Positions 1-7,455 of a stretch of 35,716 nt of DNA are shown piece after piece. Made by a program: the position numbers and the translations under genes. Source of the DNA: Nitrospirota bacterium (lineage in GTDB: Bacteria > Nitrospirota > UBA9217); NCBI GenBank assembly GCA_035516965.1, contig DATIZR010000022.1:1-35716 (forward strand), read 5' to 3'. The notes below the pieces were generated by a model. It searched no databases. It saw nothing but the letters and a program-made list of their open reading frames with translations, and was not told the origin of the DNA. Each line of letters opens with the position of its first letter. Positions within the stretch are counted from its first letter, which is position 1.

Positions 1-666
1 GTCCTCCGGCGGGAGCACCCCGTCCACGGCTCCCGTTCCGATCGCGGCCTGCGGCATGCCCGGGAACTCGGCTGTGCCGGGCTCCTGCACGAACACGCAT
101 CCGCCCGCACTTCTTATTGCCTGGATACCGCGGGCGCCGTCCGTCCCCGCGCCGGACAGGACCACGGCAATCGCCCGCCCCCCTACATCGGCGGCAAGGG
201 ATTCGAAGAACTCGTCGATCGGCAGATGGGCGTGCCGGGCAGGGCTTTTCGCGGTATGGAAAACGCCGTCCCTGATGCGCACCTCTTTTCCCGGCGGACA
301 GAGGTAGAGCCTGCCGGGATGCACATGAACACCGTCATCGATCTCCATGACCGCGAGCCCTGGCTCACGGGAAAGGAGCAGTTCCGGCAAACGGCTTTTG
401 TGATCACGAGAGAGGTGCTGGACGAAGACAAGCGCGAAATCCGCCTGTTCGGGAGCAGAGGACAGGAACGAATGAAGGGCCTTGAGGCCTCCGGCCGACG
501 CTCCGATGCCGACGATAAAAAAGTCCTGTTTGTCGCTGTGAGTTTGCGAGGGCCGGTGCTGTGCCGTGGATGCGTTGTTCCGCTTGGGCTTCGACAGGCG
601 GGATTTCCCCGGGGACACCGGCTTTTTCTTCTCGCTTTTTTTCGCTTTGGCTTTTCTTAATGCCAT
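1..666 (-). CDS. CheB-type protein-glutamate methylesterase domain, N-terminal part (cut by left edge)
   Basis: An open frame of 222 codons runs from the ATG at 664-666 to base 1 without a stop, so only the N-terminal part is in the window. Residues 1-45 are a basic, Lys/Arg/Ser/Pro-rich leader. From about residue 48 the sequence follows the CheB methylesterase domain: GIGASAGG contains the nucleophile Ser57, VQHLS gives His84, and LSGAGTDGARG gives Asp176, which together match the Ser-His-Asp triad of the family. CheB removes methyl groups from receptor glutamates during chemotactic adaptation. There is no receiver domain in front, unlike classical CheB. In this lineage type such a start often belongs to a large CheB-CheR-PAS-kinase hybrid, but the rest lies outside the window, so that is inference. 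GGGAGA upstream of the ATG is a plausible ribosome site. Confidence 0.88.
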   Translation of the reverse strand, partial: MALRKAKAKKSEKKKPVSPGKSRLSKPKRNNASTAQHRPSQTHSDKQDFFIVGIGASAGGLKALHSFLSSAPEQADFALVFVQHLSRDHKSRLPELLLSREPGLAVMEIDDGVHVHPGRLYLCPPGKEVRIRDGVFHTAKSPARHAHLPIDEFFESLAADVGGRAIAVVLSGAGTDGARGIQAIRSAGGCVFVQEPGTAEFPGMPQAAIGTGAVDGVLPPED

Positions 667-1047
667 GACATCTCCCTTGCGGGGTCGGATACTGTCGGGG
701 CGCGGCTGGAAGGTATTTGTCAGGCTTCATACTATCGGAAAGCCCGGGGAAAAGCAATAGACAGGCGTCACCCGTTTATCGTGTCAGGCACAGCCCTGAG
801 GCTTGCCGCCGCGGGAGTTTGTCTCGCCGATAGCAATGAGCGCGACACTAAAGTCGCAAATCCTGTGTTCTCAAGTAGTTTTGGAAAGAGCCCAAGATAA
901 AAGTGAGGAACCTGAGAGGGCGCAGAGGGTAGGCGAAAAAATACTCCCAAACTTACTAAGATCAAATACATTTCTCTGAGTTCTCTGCCTGCACCCGCGT
1001 ATCGCAAGAGCACGGTGAGGCGGCTTTTGACAATGCGCTTCGAGGTC
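667..1047. other. Intergenic stretch with one imperfect inverted-repeat copy
   Basis: No convincing gene is seen between the CheB start and the mocA stop. The minus-strand frame at 768-1013 has no recognisable domain and runs through repeat sequence. Bases 910-990 contain a left arm with GCGCAGAGGGT and a right arm with TCTCTGAGTTCTCTGCC, which resemble the CCACAGAG/CTCTGCGTCCTCTGCGG repeat family found elsewhere in the window. Confidence 0.5.
910..990. repeat. CTCTGCG-family dispersed inverted repeat, degenerate copy
   Basis: The left arm (about 918-930) and right arm (about 970-990) are imperfect reverse complements that share the GCAGAG core. The interior is short and AT-rich. This is the most degenerate copy in the window and is called by its likeness to the copies at 5188-5405 and 14434-14453. 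Confidence 0.4.
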
Positions 1048-1638
1048 TTACTTTTTCGTTAACTGCTGCAGGATGATCCGGTAGTCCTCCGGTGTGTCCA
1101 TGTCGAGGATCACGCCCCGGTCGAGAACCGTGAGGACCCTCACACGGCCGGGGTCCTTCCGGACGACGTCCCGGAGCGTAGGGACCGAAAATATTTCGCT
1201 CACAACGGGCCCCGGGAACAGGACCGGGTGCCCGCGCCTTCCTTCATAGTCGGGAATAATGATGGAAGCGGGGAATGCCTTGTGTTCGCTCACCATGAGT
1301 CTGATGGTTTCAGGCGATACGAGCGGATGATCGGAGAGACAGATGAGCACCGGCGATTCCGTGCCAAGACCTTTCAACCCGGTCTTGACCGATTCCGCCA
1401 TATCGCTCCCGGGCGTGTCATTGACAGCGATGGTGAGCGGCAGATCGTCCAATGAATCAGCGATGCCGTTGTCAGCACTATTGAGAACAACAACGATATG
1501 CGCGACCCCGGCATGCATCAGCGTGTCGATGCAGTACCGGATGACGGGCTTGTCACCGAGCGGCAGCAGCTGTTTCGCCCGCCCCATCCTCCTGGACAAG
1601 CCTGCTGCAAGCAGCACTGCCGAGACGGGCAGGTCCAT
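1048..1638 (-). CDS. mocA: MocA/MobA-like molybdenum cofactor nucleotidyltransferase
   Basis: This 196-residue protein has the nucleotidyltransferase signature near its start: LLAAGLSRRMG followed by KQLLPL, which binds the nucleotide and Mg. It also has the SDHPLV loop (about residue 101) and GRRGHPV (about residues 132-138), typical of the MocA/CTP-molybdopterin cytidylyltransferase branch. MocA attaches CMP to molybdopterin to make the cytosine dinucleotide cofactor used by xanthine-oxidase-family enzymes. That fits its place downstream of xdhC and an iorAB-like hydroxylase on the same strand. The start at 1638 is supported by AGAGGAGAGAG just upstream, and any later start would remove the LLAAG motif. 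Its first 28 codons lie inside the 3' end of xdhC in another frame. Cytidylyl specificity is inferred from context; a guanylyltransferase role is less likely. Confidence 0.88.
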   Translation of the reverse strand: MDLPVSAVLLAAGLSRRMGRAKQLLPLGDKPVIRYCIDTLMHAGVAHIVVVLNSADNGIADSLDDLPLTIAVNDTPGSDMAESVKTGLKGLGTESPVLICLSDHPLVSPETIRLMVSEHKAFPASIIIPDYEGRRGHPVLFPGPVVSEIFSVPTLRDVVRKDPGRVRVLTVLDRGVILDMDTPEDYRIILQQLTKK

Positions 1639-2395
1639 GCTCTCTCCTCTTCTGGATGATCTGCGCCATGATGCTCACCGCTATCTCCTCAGGCGTGACC
1701 GACCCGATGGGAAGGCCCACGGGAATGACCACGCGGTTGATATTCTCCGGGGAGAACGCCGCTTCCTTCAGCGCGTTGAACAGGATGCCCTTCTTGCGCC
1801 TGCTGCCGAGAAGCCCTACGTATCGCGCAGGCGTCCTGAGCGCGGCCTTGACCGCGTCGAGGTCGTGATTGTGGCCGCGCGTGGCCACAACGATGAACGT
1901 CCCGGCTTCGATTGCGACATCCTTGAAGACCTGTTCGAAGCCGCTCACCACCACGTCGTTCGCTTCGGGGATATTCTCCCGGTTCGCGAAGGCTTCCCGG
2001 TCGTCCGCCACGGTCACACGGAACCCCGTGAACCGGGCCAGCTTCGTCAGGGCCTTCCCGACATGGCCGGCCCCGAGTATCATCAGGTGAGGTTCGAGCA
2101 GGACGGGCTCGATGTACACGAGCACGCTGCCGCCGCACACGAGCCCGCCTTCGAGCTCCTTCAGCTCGAAAGGGAGGGTTGCCGGGTTGCCGTCCTTCAC
2201 GGCCATGAGCGCGGCCTGCACGACGTCAGCCTCGAGGCATCCGCCGCCCAGGGTCCCCATGATCGACCCGTCGTCGCGGACCAGCATCTTGGCCCCCTGT
2301 TTCTGCGGCGACGACCCGCGGCACTCAACGATCGTGGCGATGGCCGATGTCCTGCCCAGGCGTTTGAGCCTCAGGGCTTCCTCATAGATCTGCAT
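1553..2395 (-). CDS. xdhC: XdhC/CoxI-family molybdenum hydroxylase maturation factor
   Basis: This 280-residue protein has the N-terminal XdhC/CoxI region with CRGSSPQKQGAKMLV and GTLGGGCLEADV (about residues 25-58). A Rossmann-type segment, HLMILGAGHVGKAL, follows at about residues 103-116, then VVATRGHNHD and YVGLLGSRRKK. XdhC proteins hold the molybdenum cofactor, help sulfurate it and insert it into xanthine-oxidase-family enzymes in the cytoplasm. The gene follows iorB-like and precedes mocA, so a maturation role for that hydroxylase is the natural reading. The domain appears to finish around MAQIIQKR. The last roughly 28 residues overlap the start of mocA by 86 bases and are rich in Ala and Arg, as if the original stop was lost. 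Confidence in the family is high; the length of the true C terminus is less sure. Confidence 0.9.
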   Translation of the reverse strand: MQIYEEALRLKRLGRTSAIATIVECRGSSPQKQGAKMLVRDDGSIMGTLGGGCLEADVVQAALMAVKDGNPATLPFELKELEGGLVCGGSVLVYIEPVLLEPHLMILGAGHVGKALTKLARFTGFRVTVADDREAFANRENIPEANDVVVSGFEQVFKDVAIEAGTFIVVATRGHNHDLDAVKAALRTPARYVGLLGSRRKKGILFNALKEAAFSPENINRVVIPVGLPIGSVTPEEIAVSIMAQIIQKRREHGPARLGSAACSRLVQEDGAGETAAAAR

Positions 2396-2528
2396 GAAAT
2401 CCCTCCATGGAACGCGGGTAGCATAAGCGCGAAGTCGCGGAATGTTCCCAAGGAGAAGACACCGTAAAGGTGCTTTTGCCTTCCTTTGCGTCCTTCGCGT
2501 CTTAGCGGTGAAAGCTTTTGAATTTGGT
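2396..2528. repeat. xdhC-iorB gap with a CTCTGCG-family repeat arm
   Basis: The gap between the iorB-like stop and the xdhC start holds, at 2485-2509, a sequence of the form TTTGCGTCCTTCGCGTCTTA followed by GCGGT. It matches the right arm of the repeat at 5188-5405 apart from a short insertion. A clear matching left arm is not visible, so this is a solo or decayed copy. Confidence 0.5.
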
Positions 2529-4694
2529 TTACACTTTCTTCATCGCCGTGAGGACCGTCTCGGGCCTCATGGGCAGCCGCCTGATCCTCGCTCCCGTCGC
2601 GGCGAAGACCGCGTTCGCGACCGCGGGGGCGATCGGCGGGACACCAGGCTCGCCGATGCCGCCGAGCTTCTCGCTGCTCTTCACGATATGGACATCGACC
2701 TCCGGGGCTTCGCTCATCCTGAGGATTTCGTAATCGGCAAAGTTCTCGGACTTGATGCCGCCGTTCGCGATCTCCATCTTTTCCTTCAGGGCCGCGGAGA
2801 GGCCCATGGTGATGCCGCCCGTCATCTGGGCCTGCACGATGGCCGGGTTCACTACCGGGCCGCAGTCCACCGCGCAGGTAACCTTATGGACGGTGATTGC
2901 GCCGGTCCTGGTGTCCACCGAGACCTCGGCCACCTGGGCAACATAGCTGTCGAACGAGAGGGCGTAGGCAATGCCTCGCGCCCGGCCTTTCGGAAGCGGT
3001 TTGCCCCAGCCCGCTTTTTCGGCCGCAACCTGCAGCACGCGCGCGGGACGCGGGTGGTTCTTGAGAAGCCCGAGCCTGAATTCCAGCGGGTCCTTTCCCG
3101 CGGCGTGCGACAGCTCGTCGACGAAGCTTTCAACCGTGAAAGCGTTGTGCGAGCTGCCCACGGACCGCCAGAAGCCCACGGGCACGGGCGTATCGATGCG
3201 AACGTACTCGACCGCCACGTTCGGGATCTCATATTCCAGGTTCTCGACACCCTCGACCGCCGCGTTATCGATGCCGTTCTTCATCATCTGCGGAAACACG
3301 CGGGCGAAGATGGAGGGGCAGACAATCTTGTGCGACCAGGCGCTGGCGCGGCCTTGCGCGTCGACAGCGCCTTCTATCCTGCTCAGGTTCATGGGCCGGT
3401 AAAAATCGTTCTGGATGTCCTCCTCCCGCTTCCAGACCAGCTTGACCGGCTTGCCCGTCGCCTTGGAAAGGAGCAGGGCCTCTTCGACGAAATCCCGCTC
3501 GAAGCGCCTGCCGAACCCGCCGCCGAGGAACGTTGTATGCACATTGACCTGCTCCGGCTTCAGCCCCGCGATCTCGGCGGCCATCGCGAGAACGCCTGTC
3601 TGGTTCTGCGTGGGCGCCCAGATGTCGCAGCCGTCGCTCCGGACATGGGCCGTGCAGTTCATGGGCTCCATGGTGGCATGGGACAGGAACGGCAGGAGGT
3701 AAGTCGACTCGATTTTCTTCGCTGCCGCGCCAAGGGCATTCAGCACGCTGCCGTCGTTCCTCGCTACGATACCATTCGTGCCAAGGCGGGCAGTGAACTC
3801 CTGTTCGAGCGAAGCATTGCTCAGATTGGGATGCTTGGGATTCCGCCAGTCCGGCTTGAGCGCGTCCCTGCCTCTCCATGCCGCATCGATGGTGTCCGCG
3901 CAGACTGCCATACCATGTGAGACCGGCACAACCGCCCGGACGCCCGGTACGGCTTGTGCCGCTTCCTTATCGGAGGAAGCAAGCTCGGCCCCGAAGGCAG
4001 GAGGGCGGGCTATGGCCGCATAGAGCATGCCCGGAACGAAAGAATCGATGCCGAAGCGGGCGGAACCATTCACCTTGTCAACGGCGTCGAGCCTCGGCAC
4101 ATCCTTGCCGATGTAACGGAACTCCTTCTCCGTCTTGAGCACGGGATTCTGCGGCACTTCGAGTTTCGACGCTTTCTCCGAAAGCTCGCCGTAGCTCAGC
4201 ACGCGGTTTGACTTCACATGCCGGACCTTTCCGAGATCAACGGCGCACTCCTGGACCGGAACGCCCCATTGCCGGGCCGCGGCAAGGAGCAGCATTGTGC
4301 GGGCGGCCGCGCCCGCCTTCCGGAGCGGCTCATGCATGTGGCGGATGCTCGAACTGCCGCCCGTGGACTGGCTGCCCCAGACCGGGTCCTTGTACGCATC
4401 GCCCGCGGGAGCGGGCTGCATGCGGACGCCCTTCCAGTCCGCATCGAGCTCGTCGGCAACGATCATCGTGAGCGAGGTGTACACGCCCTGTCCCATCTCG
4501 GACTTGTTCACGGTGACAACGACGGCATTGTCCGGACGGACTTCCAGCCATACATTCGGATGAAATGCCTGCCCCGCCTTCTCGAGTTCCGCGGCGGAGA
4601 GCAGGCGGTACCCCGTGGCAGTCGACGCGACGGCGATCGCGAGGCCCGTGCCGGTCATCTTCAGAAACTGTCTTCGTGTCAGGTCGATCTTCAT
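2529..4694 (-). CDS. iorB: Molybdopterin-binding large subunit of an isoquinoline 1-oxidoreductase/aldehyde dehydrogenase-type hydroxylase
   Basis: This 721-residue protein of the xanthine oxidase superfamily is of the single-polypeptide IorB type. It begins with a twin-arginine export signal (TRRQFLK, then a hydrophobic run to about residue 33), so the folded Mo enzyme is expected in the periplasm. Cofactor-contact motifs are visible: [11 protein letters not shown] near residue 65, [12 protein letters not shown] mid-protein, and GIGEPGVPP near the C terminus with Glu682 as the expected catalytic base. Family members hydroxylate N-heterocycles or oxidise aldehydes and pass electrons to a [2Fe-2S] partner. 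The start overlaps the stop of iorA-like by four bases (ATGA), which implies translational coupling. The substrate cannot be read from sequence. A dedicated cytochrome subunit is not directly adjacent. Confidence 0.9.
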   Translation of the reverse strand: MKIDLTRRQFLKMTGTGLAIAVASTATGYRLLSAAELEKAGQAFHPNVWLEVRPDNAVVVTVNKSEMGQGVYTSLTMIVADELDADWKGVRMQPAPAGDAYKDPVWGSQSTGGSSSIRHMHEPLRKAGAAARTMLLLAAARQWGVPVQECAVDLGKVRHVKSNRVLSYGELSEKASKLEVPQNPVLKTEKEFRYIGKDVPRLDAVDKVNGSARFGIDSFVPGMLYAAIARPPAFGAELASSDKEAAQAVPGVRAVVPVSHGMAVCADTIDAAWRGRDALKPDWRNPKHPNLSNASLEQEFTARLGTNGIVARNDGSVLNALGAAAKKIESTYLLPFLSHATMEPMNCTAHVRSDGCDIWAPTQNQTGVLAMAAEIAGLKPEQVNVHTTFLGGGFGRRFERDFVEEALLLSKATGKPVKLVWKREEDIQNDFYRPMNLSRIEGAVDAQGRASAWSHKIVCPSIFARVFPQMMKNGIDNAAVEGVENLEYEIPNVAVEYVRIDTPVPVGFWRSVGSSHNAFTVESFVDELSHAAGKDPLEFRLGLLKNHPRPARVLQVAAEKAGWGKPLPKGRARGIAYALSFDSYVAQVAEVSVDTRTGAITVHKVTCAVDCGPVVNPAIVQAQMTGGITMGLSAALKEKMEIANGGIKSENFADYEILRMSEAPEVDVHIVKSSEKLGGIGEPGVPPIAPAVANAVFAATGARIRRLPMRPETVLTAMKKV

Positions 4695-5143
4695 TTTTTA
4701 CCTCCTGCAGATGCCACGCGGATAGCGCTCTTGATCTTCTGGTAGGTGCCGCAGCGGCAGAGGTTGCCGTTCATGGCATCGATGATCTTCGCCTCCGAGG
4801 GATGGGGGTCTTCTTTCAGGAGCGAGGCCGCCTGCATGATCTGGCCGGTCTGGCAGTACCCGCACTGCGGGACCTGCTCCTTGATCCAGGCCTGTTTCAC
4901 CGGATGGTCCTCGGGCAGGCCTTCGATGGTCGTGATTTTCCTGCCCCCGACCGATCCGACCGGTGTCTGGCAGGAACGCTCAGCCTTGCCGTCGAGGTGT
5001 ACGGTGCAGGAGCCGCACATGCCGATGCCGCATCCGTACTTGGTGCCGGTCAGTTTGAGCCGCTCCCGGATGACCCAGAGCAGCGGTACGTCCGGCGCTA
5101 CGTCAACCTGATACGATTTGCCGTTGATTTCGAGATTGATCAT
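4691..5143 (-). CDS. iorA: [2Fe-2S] small subunit of the molybdenum hydroxylase
   Basis: This 150-residue electron-transfer subunit has two clusters. The N-terminal plant-ferredoxin-like domain has Cys38, Cys43, Cys46 and Cys58 (CGIGMCGSC then C). The C-terminal helical domain has Cys94, Cys97, Cys129 and Cys131 (CGYCQTG and CRCG). This is the standard layout of CoxS/IorA proteins, and the length is typical. There is no signal peptide, so the subunit would travel with the twin-arginine-bearing large subunit, as in other IorAB enzymes. AGGAGG lies seven bases before the ATG. It is the first gene of the iorA-iorB-xdhC-mocA run. The gene name reflects the family, not a proven isoquinoline substrate. 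Confidence 0.92.
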   Translation of the reverse strand: MINLEINGKSYQVDVAPDVPLLWVIRERLKLTGTKYGCGIGMCGSCTVHLDGKAERSCQTPVGSVGGRKITTIEGLPEDHPVKQAWIKEQVPQCGYCQTGQIMQAASLLKEDPHPSEAKIIDAMNGNLCRCGTYQKIKSAIRVASAGGKK

Positions 5144-5947
5144 GTGAACACCTCCTGGAAAGAGAAGCCTTTGTGTTAAAATCCTTCACCACAGAGTTCG
5201 CGGAGAAAATCTCGTATTACAATAAATTATGCGATCTTTAAAACACCCCACCCTCTGCGACCTCATGAATTTCATGTCTGTTGTCCTAAATTCTCTGGAT
5301 AAGATCTTGCTACGATCTAAAAGCTTTTAAAAAGCCTTATAGCTATATCTCTTATGCTGCTTTGCTTTTATTTAAGAACTTTATTTTCTCTGCGTCCTCT
5401 GCGGTAAAATTGATTCGGTTTTCATAAATTAATTTTTAACAGTATCAGAGAAGCATGGTGACGCGGCGACCCCGGAAGGATCAGTCCGCGAAGCACATTG
5501 TTTCAAGAGATAGCATTGATACGGGTGAGCGCTCAGAAAAAGATTGGATGGAGAAATTGTATCACTCAAACGGAGGTTGTCAAGCCGGTCCCGCGCCGGC
5601 GGAGCAAGAAGCCGGCGTTTATTTTCCGAAAGAACAGACGGCGTAGCGGCAGGTCTTGCAATGAAGGCGGAGGCCGAAGGGAGATTTCAATTGCGGCAGT
5701 ACAGTCTATTGCCAACCTTTTGTATTATCAGACTTCTTGTCCCAAGTGCTCTGCAGGGATACCGGCGGTCTCCCGGACAACACATGGCTCGTGGGAAAAA
5801 TCGCAACGTTCTACGCAGGAAGAGGAATGAAGACGCGAACACGAAAGGTCGCGCTAGAGAATGATGTCAGCCGCGGCAATTGACGGGAACTCGCCGCTCG
5901 TGCTGTGGATTTGCGATGCTGAAGTCGGGAGGGAACTGCTCTCCGCG
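5144..5947. other. Long non-coding stretch upstream of iorA
   Basis: About 800 bases carry no gene I can support. The first part holds the 218-base inverted-repeat element at 5188-5405. The part from about 5450 to 5947 has three overlapping plus-strand frames of 63-110 codons, but none shows a domain, a consistent ribosome site or a hydrophobic or structural pattern. The iorA promoter should lie here, but I could not assign convincing -35/-10 boxes. Confidence 0.5.
5188..5405. repeat. MITE-like element with 23-base terminal inverted repeats
   Basis: The left end (5188-5210, beginning ACCACAGAG) and the right end (5383-5405, ending CCTCTGCGGT) are reverse complements at 19 of 23 positions. 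The 172-base interior is clearly AT-richer than the flanks and has no open frame. The ends match the repeat arms at 2485-2509 and 14434-14453. It looks like a small non-autonomous element or a dispersed palindromic repeat. No target-site duplication is obvious. Confidence 0.6.
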
Positions 5948-6256
5948 CTACTTATGGCACTTGTCGCAGTTGCCCTTCACGTTGAAGGCACGCTGTCCGT
6001 CGTGACACGCGCCGCAGTACAAGCCCTTCTCCATGTCAGCCATGGTCATCTTTTTTCTCGCTACATGGGTGTCGAAGACCTTGTAGTGGCAGTCCGTGCA
6101 TTTCAGGCCCGCTTTCATGACATGGAACTCGTGGCTATAGGTGACGTCGGCGGCACCGGTCATCGAAAAGGTGATATCCCCTCCGCCCACTTTGCCCCAT
6201 GCCGTCGCCGCGCAGAACAGACCCGCTGCAAGTATGGCAAGAACTCTCCCTTTCAT
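5948..6256 (-). CDS. Triheme c7-type cytochrome, periplasmic
   Basis: This 102-residue protein starts with a signal peptide (MKGRVLAILAAGLFCAATAWG). It has three heme-c attachment sites: Cys53-Thr-Asp-Cys-His57, Cys81-Gly-Ala-Cys-His85 and Cys97-Asp-Lys-Cys-His101. His42, His45 and His64 are candidates for the distal ligands, giving the bis-His pattern of the cytochrome c7/c3 class. The size and the GGGDITF...H..H layout fit the c7-type triheme domain family of periplasmic electron carriers. The frame could start eleven codons earlier, but the ATG at 6256 sits directly behind GGAGGGGAG and begins the signal peptide, so it is preferred. It lies about 800 bases upstream of iorA on the same strand and could accept its electrons, though nothing proves that link. 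Confidence 0.88.
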   Translation of the reverse strand: MKGRVLAILAAGLFCAATAWGKVGGGDITFSMTGAADVTYSHEFHVMKAGLKCTDCHYKVFDTHVARKKMTMADMEKGLYCGACHDGQRAFNVKGNCDKCHK

Positions 6257-6278
6257 CTCCCCTCCCCCTCTGTGTTGT

Positions 6279-6440
6279 TCAGGAAGCAATCCCCGGTACG
6301 CTGCAGTACAGGCCGGTTGGATGCGAGCCGCCTTCCTGCATGGAGTCCCGGGCGTTCATGGCAAGATACATGAGGACCTGCTCGATCTGCCCTCTGTCGG
6401 CCATCACGTAACCACGGAGTTGATATCCACGGTCCGGAGC
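6279..6440 (-). pseudogene. Remnant of a histidine kinase ATPase domain (N-box region)
   Basis: Read on the minus strand, bases 6321-6407 encode ADRGQIEQVLMYLAMNARDS followed by MQEGG. This is the N-box of a HATPase_c domain (the usual form is D..QIEQVLMNLAVNARDAMPEGG). The frame stops soon after, at 6279, with no G1, F or G2 boxes, and no HisKA domain lies in front. Only about 30-40 codons of the kinase are left. It sits between the cytochrome gene and the small membrane protein gene, whose unusual C-terminal tail runs into this segment. Confidence 0.6.
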
Positions 6441-6448
6441 TTGGTAGA

Positions 6449-6790
6449 TTACGGTCTCAGAAAGCGGCCCAGGCTGTCCCTCACGGTTCCGACCACATCC
6501 CAGACAAGGCAGGAACTGAGCCGGACCGCCGAGCGGTTCCTGCGCAGGCGGAGAACACCTCCGCCGGCAAGCTGACCCAGAAAAAAAGCACCCACCATCG
6601 CAGGGAAGGTCGCGAACTGCCATCCGAGGCCGGACAACAGACGGACCGCGATGACGAACGGGACGGGCAGATGGACCGACAGGAACCAGCCGGAAGAAAA
6701 CTTCGTTTCATTTGCGCGCCAGTAGCCGAAAGGAAGGTTGATCAGGAAAACAAGGGACGATGCGGTGAAAAGGTTCATGTGCATGTTCAT
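6449..6790 (-). CDS. Small membrane protein, likely CooT-linked, with an odd C-terminal tail
   Basis: This 113-residue protein is not a family I can name. Hydrophobic segments lie at about residues 6-20, 42-56 and 60-78, with a conserved-looking core NLPFGYWRANETKFSSGWF and then HLPVPFVIAVRLLSGLGWQF. The first part reads as a compact three-helix inner-membrane protein ending near GQLAGG. The last 30 or so residues (from LRLRRN onward) are Arg-rich, non-hydrophobic and run towards the kinase remnant at 6279-6440. That suggests the original end was lost and a random tail acquired. The ATG overlaps the cooT stop by four bases and has GGAG five bases upstream, so it is translationally coupled to cooT. 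A role with nickel or CO metabolism is inference from that pairing only. Confidence 0.65.
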   Translation of the reverse strand: MNMHMNLFTASSLVFLINLPFGYWRANETKFSSGWFLSVHLPVPFVIAVRLLSGLGWQFATFPAMVGAFFLGQLAGGGVLRLRRNRSAVRLSSCLVWDVVGTVRDSLGRFLRP

Positions 6791-6975
6791 GCCTGCTCCA
6801 CGATAAGGCGGCTCTTGACGAGCGAGACCTCGCGGACAACGCCGGTGACCCGCTTCTCCTCGCCGAAGAGATTGCGCAGGATGACCACCCCGCCCTCGCT
6901 CTTGACCTGGTTCACCGCCTCGAGCAGCAGTTCCTCTTTATCGTTCTTCTTGAGATACGCCTTGAGATCACACAT
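6787..6975 (-). CDS. cooT: CooT-family small nickel-binding protein
   Basis: This 62-residue protein starts Met-Cys-Asp. Cys2 is the residue that binds nickel in the CooT family. The body (VVILRNLFGEEKRV followed by VREVSLVKSRLIVEQ) follows the small all-beta fold of CooT/DUF2097-like proteins, and the length is typical of the family. In Rhodospirillum rubrum CooT takes part in supplying nickel to carbon monoxide dehydrogenase. Many genomes carry a copy without CODH nearby, as here, so the partner enzyme is unknown. The stop overlaps the start of the next gene (ATGA). There is no strong ribosome site in front of the ATG. Confidence 0.8.
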   Translation of the reverse strand: MCDLKAYLKKNDKEELLLEAVNQVKSEGGVVILRNLFGEEKRVTGVVREVSLVKSRLIVEQA

Positions 6976-6988
6976 TTCTTATTTGGTT

Positions 6989-7177
6989 CTATAACACGAA
7001 CCCTCTCTGAAAGCAAGAGAAAACACCTCGGCTTCGTCCCACGGTCTCGGGGTCATCCGTTACAAAGGGCGGCCCGGCCCATGCGTCCGGTGCAAAAAAG
7101 GCGGCAGAACACAGAAGGGCGGCAAGAAGGCAAGCGGCTAGTCGCCCGATGCGGTTGCTTGAGATGGGTCGTTGCAT
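6989..7177 (-). pseudogene. Stump of an outer-membrane barrel transporter gene (signal peptide and first residues only)
   Basis: From the ATG at 7177 the frame encodes MQRPISSNRIGRLAACLLAA, a continuing signal peptide ending in AWA, and then GPPFVTDDPETV. That mature start is characteristic of the MetA-pathway/putative outer-membrane transporter family (PF13557), whose members begin A-GPPF.TDDPE.V. After about 14 mature residues the match ends, and the frame stops within another dozen codons at 6989. An intact member has roughly 250-300 residues, so nearly the whole barrel is missing, presumably by deletion. Confidence 0.55.
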
Positions 7178-7455
7178 GTCTTTCTCTTGCCGGCCATCAC
7201 TTTGACGGTCGAAACAGTTCATAGAAATAAATATTTCAATTGGATGTCTACGAGTAAGTTCCGCATGATCCATCCCTGGTCCAAGTCGGGGCCTGCATGG
7301 AATCATGTGAACAAATGCGCGAACAGGCTGATGTTGCCGCCCCGTAGATGATAAAGCAGGGCAATGGAAAGAGTGGATTAACTTATCATTATTGTGACTT
7401 CACCTACAATTGTGTACTTTCAATATTACGGCAAGGGCCAAAAATACTGAGTGTA
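7178..7455. other. Intergenic stretch downstream of the hybrid kinase
   Basis: No gene, hairpin terminator or repeat is recognised here. The sequence is AT-richer towards 7360-7440. It would carry the 3' end of the hybrid kinase transcript and any former promoter of the barrel stump. Confidence 0.4.

Noticed and set aside
768-1013. Minus-strand frame of 81 codons
   Set aside because: It passes through a repeat copy and has no recognisable protein features.
2442-3920. Plus-strand frame of 492 codons opposite iorB
   Set aside because: It is antisense to a clearly conserved molybdopterin subunit and has an Arg/His/Asp-rich composition typical of GC-rich shadow frames.
5455-5864. Three overlapping plus-strand frames in the iorA upstream region
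   Set aside because: None has a ribosome site, domain or compositional sign of coding; they overlap each other in different frames.
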